Assembly: GCF_031453975.1 (NCBI RefSeq)
Contig: NZ_JAVDPW010000009.1
Coordinates: 310,001 to 374,000, forward strand
From: Inquilinus ginsengisoli_A
Lineage (GTDB): Bacteria > Pseudomonadota > Alphaproteobacteria > DSM-16000 > Inquilinaceae
Reading direction: 5' to 3'
Length of the DNA: 64,000 nt
Of this stretch, positions 17,920 to 25,003 are shown one piece after another. Every line of letters starts with the position of its first letter. Position 1 is the stretch's first letter. The notes under the pieces were generated by a model. The model was not told where the DNA came from, made no database searches, and worked only from the letters and a program-made list of their open reading frames with translations. A program made the translations under genes and the position numbers.

Positions 17920-19050
17920 ATGGCCGACACCATCACCTATCTGACCACCACCCGATTCGGGTCGGGCGCGGTCGAGCTGCTGCCGCAGGAGCTGGCCGAG
18001 CTCGGCATCCGCAAGCCGCTGCTGGTCACCGACCCCGGGCTGGCGGCGCTGCCGCTGTTCGGCCGGGTGCGCGGCCTGCTGCCGGCGGAGCATGCGGTGT
18101 TCGCCGAGACCCCGGCCAACCCGACCGAGGCCGCGGTCGACCAGGCCTTCGACGCCTACCGCCATGCCGTCTGCGACGGTCTGGTCGCGCTCGGCGGCGG
18201 CTCGGCGATGGACCTGGCCAAGGCGGTGGCCCTGCGCGCCACCCATGCCGGGGTGCTGGCCGAATACGCGCTGATCGAGGGCGGCGCCGGCCGCATCGGG
18301 CCGGTGTCGCCGCTGATCGCGGTGCCGACCACCTCCGGCACCGGCAGCGAGGTCGGGCGCGGCGCCCTGATCACGCTGCGCGACGGCCGCAAGCTGGCGC
18401 TGATCAGCCAGCACCTGATCCCCGCCCGGGCGGTCTGCGACCCCGAGCTGACGCTGGGCCTGCCGCCGCTGCTGACCGCGGCCACTGGCATGGACGCGCT
18501 GACCCATTGCATCGAGACCTTCCTCTCGCCGCGTTACAACCCGCCGGCCGACGCCATCGCGCTGGACGGCGCCGCCCGGGTGATGCGCTTCCTGCCCCGC
18601 GCGGTGGCGGAAGGCGGCGACCGCGAGGCCCGGTCGGAGATGATGATGGCGGCGCTGCAGGGCGGGCTGACCTTCCAGAAGGGGCTCGGCGCGGTGCATG
18701 GCCTGTCGCACGCGCTGGGCGCGATCAAGGACCCGGTGCTGCACCACGGCACGCTCAACGCCGTGATCCTGCCGGCGGTGCTGCGCTTCAACGCGCCGTC
18801 CGTGGGCGACAAATATGCCCGGCTGGCGGCGGCGATGGGGCTGGCGGACGGGGCGGACCTCGCCGCCGCGATCGAGGCGCTCAATCTCCGGCTCGGCCTG
18901 CCGGACAGCCTGCGGGCGATGGGAGTGACCGAGGCGCATCGCGAGCGCGCGGTGGCCGGGGCGCTGGCCGACCACTCCACCGCCAGCAACGCCCGGCCGG
19001 TGGGCCGCGCGGAGTACGAGGCGCTGTTCGACGCCGCGCTCGGGCTTTGA
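17920..19050 (+). CDS. Iron-containing alcohol dehydrogenase
   Basis: A group III metal-dependent, NAD(P)-linked alcohol dehydrogenase of 376 residues. It shows GGGSAMDLAKAVAL and TTSGTGSEVGRGALIT of the nucleotide-binding domain. The metal ligands are expected in TGMDALTHCIETF and in HGLSHALG ... LHHGTLNAVILP, where Asp and three His residues are present. GGGGAGG precedes the ATG. The substrate is unknown; maleylacetate reductases and lactaldehyde reductases share this fold. A structured, probably separately processed RNA lies just after the stop codon. Confidence 0.9.
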   Translation: MADTITYLTTTRFGSGAVELLPQELAELGIRKPLLVTDPGLAALPLFGRVRGLLPAEHAVFAETPANPTEAAVDQAFDAYRHAVCDGLVALGGGSAMDLAKAVALRATHAGVLAEYALIEGGAGRIGPVSPLIAVPTTSGTGSEVGRGALITLRDGRKLALISQHLIPARAVCDPELTLGLPPLLTAATGMDALTHCIETFLSPRYNPPADAIALDGAARVMRFLPRAVAEGGDREARSEMMMAALQGGLTFQKGLGAVHGLSHALGAIKDPVLHHGTLNAVILPAVLRFNAPSVGDKYARLAAAMGLADGADLAAAIEALNLRLGLPDSLRAMGVTEAHRERAVAGALADHSTASNARPVGRAEYEALFDAALGL

Positions 19051-19054
19051 GTGA

Positions 19055-19174
19055 AATTTTTCAGGGGGTGGGAACCTCCCCCCTGGCGAGGCGTTCTAGG
19101 AGTGCACGTCCGCATCGTGCATGAACCTCCCTGTTCAACTCGGGCCGGCCTTCGGGGCCGGCCTCCTTCTTTTT
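19055..19174 (+). ncRNA. Candidate small RNA with two CCUCCC motifs and an intrinsic terminator
   Basis: Downstream of the alcohol dehydrogenase stop there are three hairpins in about 120 bases. The first is CAGGGGG / CCCCCTG. The second is TGCACG / CGTGCA. The third is a perfect 8-bp GGCCGGCC stem with a T-rich tail. GAACCTCCC occurs twice (19072 and 19123), once in the first loop and once unpaired before the terminator. CCUCCC is complementary to Shine-Dalgarno sequences. Alphaproteobacteria have an sRNA family (cuckoo RNAs / CcsR / alpha-r14) with anti-Shine-Dalgarno motifs in hairpin loops, and this layout resembles it. It could also be a stable 3' UTR of the dehydrogenase mRNA. Confidence 0.45.
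19143..19174 (+). terminator. Intrinsic terminator after the alcohol dehydrogenase gene or sRNA
   Basis: GGCCGGCC stem, five-base loop TTCGG, GGCCGGCC, then TCCTTCTTTTT. This is a good intrinsic terminator pointing along the plus strand. Confidence 0.8.
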
Positions 19175-19274
19175 GGGCCTCCGGCCCCACCCCAATCGGG
19201 TCGTAGCTGAGACCGCCCGCCCTCTGATACCCAGGCGCGGGGTGGTGAGCCTCCGAGTCGGGATGAGGGTTGAG

Positions 19275-20363
19275 ATGGCGCGCGCGAGATTGCGGGATCT
19301 GGGGATTTCGATCGGCCTGTTGCCGCCCGGCCCGAAGAACGGCATCACCGATGTCCCCGGGGTGCTGGTCGGCCAGGTGACGCTGGTCGAGGACTCGCCG
19401 CATATCATCCGCACCGGCATCACCACCATCGTGCCGCAGGACGGCGCGATCTGGCGCCGCAACCTGTTCGCTGCCGGCCATGTGCTGAACGGCAACAGCG
19501 AGGTCACCGGGCTGACCTGGATCAACGAGTTCGGGCTGCTGTGCGGCCCGCTGGCGCTGACCGGCACCTTCTCGATCGGCGCGGTGCACGAGGGCATGGT
19601 CGACGCCGAGCTGACGCTGGACACCGGGGCCGACTTCAAGATGCCGCTGGTGTCCGAGACCTATGACGGCTGGCTGTCGGAGAGCGAGAACTTCGTGCTG
19701 CGGCCGCACCACGCGCTGGAGGCGCTGAAGGCCGCCACCGCCGACCCGGTCAAGGAGGGCAATGCCGGCGGCGGCACCGGCACCAACGCGCATGAGTTCA
19801 AGGCCGGCACCGGCACCGCGTCGCGCCTGGTCGCTTTGGGCGGCGAGGAATGGACGGTCGGCATCCTGGTGCAGACCAATTACGGCGATCGCGAGCGGCT
19901 GGTGCTGGACGGCGTGCCGGTCGGGCGCGAGATCCCGACCACCGACATCCCCAGCTGCTTCGCCGAGCGCAAGGTCGACGGGTCGATCCTTGTGGTGATC
20001 GCCACCGACGCGCCGCTGCTGCCGCACCAGCTGAAGCGGCTGGCCCAGCGCGCCGGCCTCGGCTTGGCCCGGGCCGGCGGGCTGGGGTGGCCGGGCAGCG
20101 GCGACGTCTTCATCGCCTTCTCCACCGGCAACGACCTCGGCCAGGCCACCGATCCCGGCCGCAAGCTGCCGGTCGAGGGCTTGCGCATGCTGCCCGATTT
20201 CGCGTTGCAGCCGCTGATGGGGGCAGTGGTCGAGGCGACCGAGGAGGCGATCTGGAACTCGCTCTGCGCCGCCGAGACCATGACCGGCCGCAAGGGCCGC
20301 ACCAGCCACGCGCTGCCGATCAAACGGCTTCCCGACATCATGCGGCGCTACGGCCGCACTTGA
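19275..20363 (+). CDS. P1 family peptidase (DmpA/BapA-like)
   Basis: An N-terminal-nucleophile aminopeptidase of 362 residues. DmpA releases N-terminal D- or L-residues, and BapA cleaves beta-peptides. The block GNAGGGTGT (about 162-170) and FKAGTGTASR (about 175-184) is the autocleavage region; Thr181 is the expected nucleophile where DmpA has Ser. The opening PGPKNGITDVPGVLVGQVTL is typical of the DmpA branch. GAGGG precedes the chosen ATG by about six bases; an ATG 12 bases upstream is also in frame. No signal peptide is seen. It is only distantly related to the other P1 peptidase in the window. Confidence 0.88.
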   Translation: MARARLRDLGISIGLLPPGPKNGITDVPGVLVGQVTLVEDSPHIIRTGITTIVPQDGAIWRRNLFAAGHVLNGNSEVTGLTWINEFGLLCGPLALTGTFSIGAVHEGMVDAELTLDTGADFKMPLVSETYDGWLSESENFVLRPHHALEALKAATADPVKEGNAGGGTGTNAHEFKAGTGTASRLVALGGEEWTVGILVQTNYGDRERLVLDGVPVGREIPTTDIPSCFAERKVDGSILVVIATDAPLLPHQLKRLAQRAGLGLARAGGLGWPGSGDVFIAFSTGNDLGQATDPGRKLPVEGLRMLPDFALQPLMGAVVEATEEAIWNSLCAAETMTGRKGRTSHALPIKRLPDIMRRYGRT

Positions 20364-20421
20364 CGGCGGGCCCCCTCGGGATTCTTGTGTCGGCATCGAC
20401 CGCCACGGCCCGTCAGGACTC

Positions 20422-20925
20422 ATGCGCCGCTCCTTCGCCCCGCTGCTCGCGCTTTTCCTCGCTTTGCCGGTCGGGTCGACCCGGGCGGCGGAAACCAAGC
20501 TGCCGATCCCCCGATTCGTCTCGCTGAAGTCGGACGAGGTCAACCTGCGCACCGGCCCCGGCACGCGCTATCCGATCGAATGGGTGGTCAGCAAGAAGGG
20601 CCTGCCGGTCGAGGTCATCGCCGAATTCGACACCTGGCGCCGGGTGCGCGACTGGGAGGGGATCGAAGGCTGGGTGCAGCAGGCGCTGCTGACCGGCCGG
20701 CGCAGCCTGGTGGTGACCGGCAAGGACGAGCAGCCGATCTACAACGAGCCCAGCGAGGGCTCCGGGCTGATGGCCAAGGCGGAGCCCGGGGTGATCGGGG
20801 CGCTGCTGCGCTGCCCGGGCGCCGGGGGGCAGGCCGACTGGTGCTATGTCGACCTCAAGGGCTACCGCGGCTGGATGCGCCGCGCCTCCTTCTGGGGCGC
20901 CTATCCCGGCGAGAAGGTGGAGTAG
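20422..20925 (+). CDS. Secreted SH3-domain protein
   Basis: A 167-residue exported protein with a Sec signal peptide (RRSFAPLLALFLALPVG, cleaved near ARAAE). Two bacterial SH3-like (SH3b) modules follow. The first, about residues 35-95, contains VNLRTGPGTRYPIEW and WVQQALL. The second, about 105-160, ends GYRGWMRRASFWG. Such modules usually bind cell-wall or envelope components. It is 58 bases after the peptidase gene. The exact role is unknown. Confidence 0.8.
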   Translation: MRRSFAPLLALFLALPVGSTRAAETKLPIPRFVSLKSDEVNLRTGPGTRYPIEWVVSKKGLPVEVIAEFDTWRRVRDWEGIEGWVQQALLTGRRSLVVTGKDEQPIYNEPSEGSGLMAKAEPGVIGALLRCPGAGGQADWCYVDLKGYRGWMRRASFWGAYPGEKVE

Positions 20926-20984
20926 GGGGCGGCAGCGTTTCGCGCCGCCTTTCCGCCTTTGAAGCCTTTCGGCATACCCAACAC

Positions 20985-21072
20985 CGTCATTGCGAGCGCA
21001 GCGAAGCAATCCATCGGGCCGCTTGTGTGGCGCCATGGATTGCTTCGTCGGCTTCGCCTCCTCGCAATGACG
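20985..21072. repeat. Palindromic intergenic repeat (GTCATTGCGAG type)
   Basis: CGTCATTGCGAGCGCAGCGA at the left is mirrored by GCAATGACG at the right, with GAAGCAATCCAT / ATGGATTGCTTC inside. The sequence differs from the 10807/16392 family, but the size and the position between convergent genes are the same. Confidence 0.8.
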
Positions 21073-21112
21073 AAGAAGGAGGCGGGAGAGGCGACGCGCC
21101 CGCCATCCGCCC

Positions 21113-21141
21113 AAAAAAGAACCCCGCCGAAGCGGGGTTCT
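21113..21141 (-). terminator. Intrinsic terminator of trxA
   Basis: On the minus strand AGAACCCCGC, a TTCG loop and GCGGGGTTCT are followed by a run of T. It ends the tsaE-addB-addA-trxA unit 26 bases after the trxA stop codon. Confidence 0.9.
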
Positions 21142-21166
21142 GCATTCCGGTAGCGCGGCGCTGGGA

Positions 21167-21487
21167 TCAGAGATTGCTCTCGACCCAGTTGAACAGCGCA
21201 CCCTTCGGCACGGCGCCGATCTTGGTGGCCGCGACCTGGCCGTCCTTGAACAGCATCAGGGTCGGGATGCCGCGCACGCCGTATTTCGGCGGGGTCATCG
21301 GGTTTTCGTCGATGTTCAGCTTCACGACGCTGACCTTCTGGCCGAGTTCGGCCGAGATTTCCTCGAGCGCCGGGGCGATCATCTTGCACGGACCGCACCA
21401 TTCCGCCCAGAAGTCCACCAGAACCGGACCCGAGGCGTTGAGGACGTCGGTTTCGAAGCTGTTATCCGAGACGGGCTTCGTGCTCAT
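21167..21487 (-). CDS. trxA: Thioredoxin
   Basis: A standard cytosolic thioredoxin of 106 residues. The active site is WCGPC (Cys31, Cys34), followed by the cis-proline block GIPTLMLF. AAGGA precedes the ATG at good spacing. It lies downstream of addA on the same strand, an order common in alphaproteobacteria, and ends in a strong terminator. It reduces protein disulfides, with electrons from thioredoxin reductase, which is encoded elsewhere. Confidence 0.97.
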   Translation of the reverse strand: MSTKPVSDNSFETDVLNASGPVLVDFWAEWCGPCKMIAPALEEISAELGQKVSVVKLNIDENPMTPPKYGVRGIPTLMLFKDGQVAATKIGAVPKGALFNWVESNL

Positions 21488-21562
21488 GAGAATTCCTTGC
21501 CTTAGGGGCGGGGACGCCACCTCACCATGTCGAGATAGGGTAGGGACGGGAACAGAACAAGG

Positions 21563-24500
21563 TCAAGCCGATGCGCCGGGGGCATGCCGGTCAAGCGCCG
21601 GGGGCGGGAGCTCCATGAGTCTCGGCCCTTCGGTCCACAACAGCGCGCAACGCACGGATCGGCCGGGATAAACCAGGCGCAGCGCGGCCCGGTAGGCGGC
21701 CATCTGCACCAGATAGGCGCGCGGCACGGCGTCGACGCTGGCCGGGGGCGGCCGGTTGGTCTTGTAGTCGACCACCAGCACCGACTCGGGGCCGACCACC
21801 AGCCGGTCGATCTGGCCGGACAGGGCGCGGCCCCCGACCAGGCCCACCACCGGCACCTCGGCCCGGCTGCCGGGGCCGAACAGGGCCTCGAATCCCGGCT
21901 GCTCCAGCACGGCCAGGGTGGTGGCCACGATCTCGGCCTGCTCCGCCGGGTCGCGGTCGTGATGCGGCCGGGCCAGATAGCGCCGCGCCGCCGCCTCCCG
22001 CGCCTCGGGCGGCAGGTCGGGCAGCGCCTGCAGCAGGGCGTGGATCAGCGCGCCGCGCCGGAACCGGCCCTCGTCGGTGCCGTCCAGCGGCGACCGGGCC
22101 GGCGGCTCGGTCTCCGGCCGCGACGGGGTCAGCGGCCGGGTCGGCTCGGGCTCGGCCGGCGCCGGGCGATGCAGCCAGTCGGGCGGCGGCACGGCGGCGA
22201 CCGCGGCCGGCGCCACCGCGTCGGGCCCGGCCGGCCGGTCAGCCTGGGGCCGGTGCAGCCGCAAGCCTTCGCCCTCGATGCCGTCGACCGCCAGCGCCGT
22301 CGTCTCCGCCAGCCCGGCGAGCCCGTCGCGGCACAGATGGTACCAGCAGCCCTCGGCCGGCTTGCCGCGCTCGGTGGCGTAGTGGCCGCAGACATACAGC
22401 CGGTCCTCGGCCCGGGTCAGGGCGACGTAGAGCAGGCGGCGGTACTCCTGGTCGCGGCGGCGCTCGGCCCGCTCCAGCGCCTCGCGATAGGCCGGCGGGC
22501 GCGACGCGGCGCGCGGCGCCCACAGCGGCACCGGCAGGCCCTCGTCCGGCCACAGGATCTTCTCGCCGGCCCGGGCGGTGCCGCGCGGCATGCCGACGGT
22601 GTCGGGCAGGATCACGATCGGCGCCTGCAGCCCCTTGGAGCCGTGGGCGGTCATGATCCGCACCTGGGCGTCGCCCTGCTCCTGCTCGCGCTTGACCTCG
22701 GTCTCGCCGGTCTCCAGCCAGTGCAGGAAGCGCTGCAGCGACGGCGGCAGCTGGCGCTCGAAGCCCAGGGCCAGCGACAGCAGCTCGTCCAGCGGGTCCT
22801 CGGCCTCGGCCCCCAGCCGGCCCAGCATGGCGCGGCGGCCGGACAGGGCGTCGCCGGGGCAGGGGCGGGCCAGCACGGCCGAGAACAGCTCGAACGGCGC
22901 CTGGTAGTCGACCTGAGAGAACAGCTCCGACAGCCATTGCCGCGCCGCCATCACCACCGGGTCGCGCGACGCGATCACCGCGGCCCACAGCGTGCCGGGG
23001 CGGCCATGGGCCACCGCGAACAGCCTGATGTCGTCGAAGCCGACCAGCGGGCCCTTCAGCAGCTCGGCCAGCGACAGGTCGTCCTCCGGCAGCAGCAGGA
23101 AGCGGGCCAGGGCCATCAGGTCCATCACCGCCAGCTGTTCGGTCAGCACCATGCGGTCCATGCCGCCGACCGGCACGCCCGCCGCCTTCAGCGCCCGCAT
23201 CAGCTCGACGAAGAAGCGGTTGCGGGTGCGCACCAGCACCAGGATGTCGCCGGGGCGGATCGGCCGGCCCTTCGATTCCAGCAGGGCGCCGTCGCGCAGC
23301 CAGCCGGAGATGCGCTCGGCGATCAGCCGGGCCAGCCGGGCGCCGGGGTCGCTGATGCCGCGCTGCTCGGTCGGCGGCTCCCAGGCCGGGCGCTCGTCGC
23401 TCTCGCTCGGGCCCAAGAGCGGCCACAGCTCGACCAGCCCGCCATCCAGCTTGCGGCGCTCGGACACGAAATGATGCGGCGGCTCGGGGGCCACGCCGTC
23501 CAGCGCCGGGCCGCCGGCGAACACGGCGTCGACCATGGCCAGCACGGTCGAGACCGAGCGGAACGAGGTCTCCAGCGGCACGATCTCGAAGGGCCGCTCG
23601 GCGGCGTGGATGCGGCGGTCGAACACCGCGCGCATGCGGGCGAATTCGGCCGGGTCGGCGCCCTGGAAGCTGAAGATCGACTGCTTCTCGTCGCCGACCA
23701 CGAAGACGGTGCGGGCGACATCGGCGCGGGCGCCGAGGCCAGCGAAGAACTCCTCGGTCAGGGCGGCGACCACGCGCCACTGCTCCGGATTGGTGTCCTG
23801 CGCCTCGTCGATCAGCACGTGGTCGATGCCGCCATCCAGCTTGTACAGCACCCAGGCCGACTTGCCCGGCCGCTCCAGCAGCGCCGCCGCCTGCAGGATC
23901 AGGTCGTCATAGTCCAGCAGGGCGCGGCGGTCCTTCTCCGCCCGGTAGCGGGCGATCAGGGCGGCGCCGAGGGCCAGCAGGGCGGCGGTGTTGTCGGCGG
24001 TCTCGGCGGCGCGCAGCTGCTCGGTCAGGGCCAGGACGCGATCGGCCTCGGCCTGCAGCGCGTCGAGCACGCCGGGAACCGCGGCGACGGCCCGGGTGGC
24101 GAGCGTCTTGTAGACCGTGCCCTCCTTGGTCAGGAACCCGCGGAGATAGTCGCCCCATCCGGCGGCCCGGCCCTCGGGGGCCTCCAGCCAGTTGGCGATG
24201 GCGGTGCCGCGGTCCTGGTCGGTCTTCTTGTCGCTGTCCAGCAGGGCATAGGCGGCGGCGCGCAGTGCTGTGCAGTCGAGGGCCGAATCGGCGCAGGCCT
24301 CCTGCAGCAACCCGTCGGCTGTGGCGCCATCGGGCAGGTCGAGGTGATGGCGGATGGCGTCGACCAGGGCGTCCAGCCCGCCCTGCTCGTCCAGCAGCCG
24401 GGTCAGCAGGCCGCGCTCGGACACCAGCGCCCGCACCATGTCGCCGAACTCGTCGGCGCCGACCGCGCCGGCCACCCGGTCGACCGCCCAGCCCAGGTCC

Positions 24501-25003
24501 GGATCCTCCAGCACCTGGCGGCGCACCCGCTCCAGCATCTCGGCGGCGCTGCGGTCGTCGATCAGCTCGAATTGCGGCGGCAGCCCGGCCTCGACCGGGA
24601 AGCGGCGCAGCAGCGACTGGCAGAAGCTGTGTACGGTCTGGATCCGCATCCCGCCGGGCACGTCCAGCACCTGCGCGAACAGCCGCCGCGCCGCGGTCTG
24701 GGTGGCGGTGTCGGGCGGCGCGCCCATCAGGTCAGCCAGCTTCAGCTGCAGCTCGGCGTCCGGCATCGTGGCCCAGCCCGCCAGGGTGACGGCGATGCGG
24801 TTGGCCATCTCCGCCGCGGCGGCGCGGGTGAAGGTGATGCACAGGATGCGGTCGGGCGGGGTGTCGGCCAGCATCAGCCGCAGCACCCGGTCGGTCAGCA
24901 CCTTGGTCTTGCCGGTGCCGGCCGAGGCGCCGACCCAGACCGAGCTGCCGGGGTCCGAGGCACGCCGCTGGGTCGCGGTGGGATCGGGGCGGATCAGGGT
25001 CAT
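21563..25003 (-). CDS. addA: Double-strand break repair helicase AddA
   Basis: The UvrD-family helicase-nuclease subunit of AddAB, which resects double-strand breaks for RecA in bacteria lacking RecBCD; 1146 residues. The Walker A motif is GASAGTGKT near residue 25. Other helicase motifs follow, including VLIDEAQDTNPEQWRV, VVGDEKQSIFSFQGADP and LLYVALTRAEDRLYV. The C-terminal RecB-like nuclease has VDYKTNRPP. Its ATG overlaps the addB stop codon as ATGA, so the subunits are co-translated. The start was chosen because the upstream in-frame extension is a shadow of addB. Confidence 0.95.
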   Translation of the reverse strand: MTLIRPDPTATQRRASDPGSSVWVGASAGTGKTKVLTDRVLRLMLADTPPDRILCITFTRAAAAEMANRIAVTLAGWATMPDAELQLKLADLMGAPPDTATQTAARRLFAQVLDVPGGMRIQTVHSFCQSLLRRFPVEAGLPPQFELIDDRSAAEMLERVRRQVLEDPDLGWAVDRVAGAVGADEFGDMVRALVSERGLLTRLLDEQGGLDALVDAIRHHLDLPDGATADGLLQEACADSALDCTALRAAAYALLDSDKKTDQDRGTAIANWLEAPEGRAAGWGDYLRGFLTKEGTVYKTLATRAVAAVPGVLDALQAEADRVLALTEQLRAAETADNTAALLALGAALIARYRAEKDRRALLDYDDLILQAAALLERPGKSAWVLYKLDGGIDHVLIDEAQDTNPEQWRVVAALTEEFFAGLGARADVARTVFVVGDEKQSIFSFQGADPAEFARMRAVFDRRIHAAERPFEIVPLETSFRSVSTVLAMVDAVFAGGPALDGVAPEPPHHFVSERRKLDGGLVELWPLLGPSESDERPAWEPPTEQRGISDPGARLARLIAERISGWLRDGALLESKGRPIRPGDILVLVRTRNRFFVELMRALKAAGVPVGGMDRMVLTEQLAVMDLMALARFLLLPEDDLSLAELLKGPLVGFDDIRLFAVAHGRPGTLWAAVIASRDPVVMAARQWLSELFSQVDYQAPFELFSAVLARPCPGDALSGRRAMLGRLGAEAEDPLDELLSLALGFERQLPPSLQRFLHWLETGETEVKREQEQGDAQVRIMTAHGSKGLQAPIVILPDTVGMPRGTARAGEKILWPDEGLPVPLWAPRAASRPPAYREALERAERRRDQEYRRLLYVALTRAEDRLYVCGHYATERGKPAEGCWYHLCRDGLAGLAETTALAVDGIEGEGLRLHRPQADRPAGPDAVAPAAVAAVPPPDWLHRPAPAEPEPTRPLTPSRPETEPPARSPLDGTDEGRFRRGALIHALLQALPDLPPEAREAAARRYLARPHHDRDPAEQAEIVATTLAVLEQPGFEALFGPGSRAEVPVVGLVGGRALSGQIDRLVVGPESVLVVDYKTNRPPPASVDAVPRAYLVQMAAYRAALRLVYPGRSVRCALLWTEGPRLMELPPPALDRHAPGASA

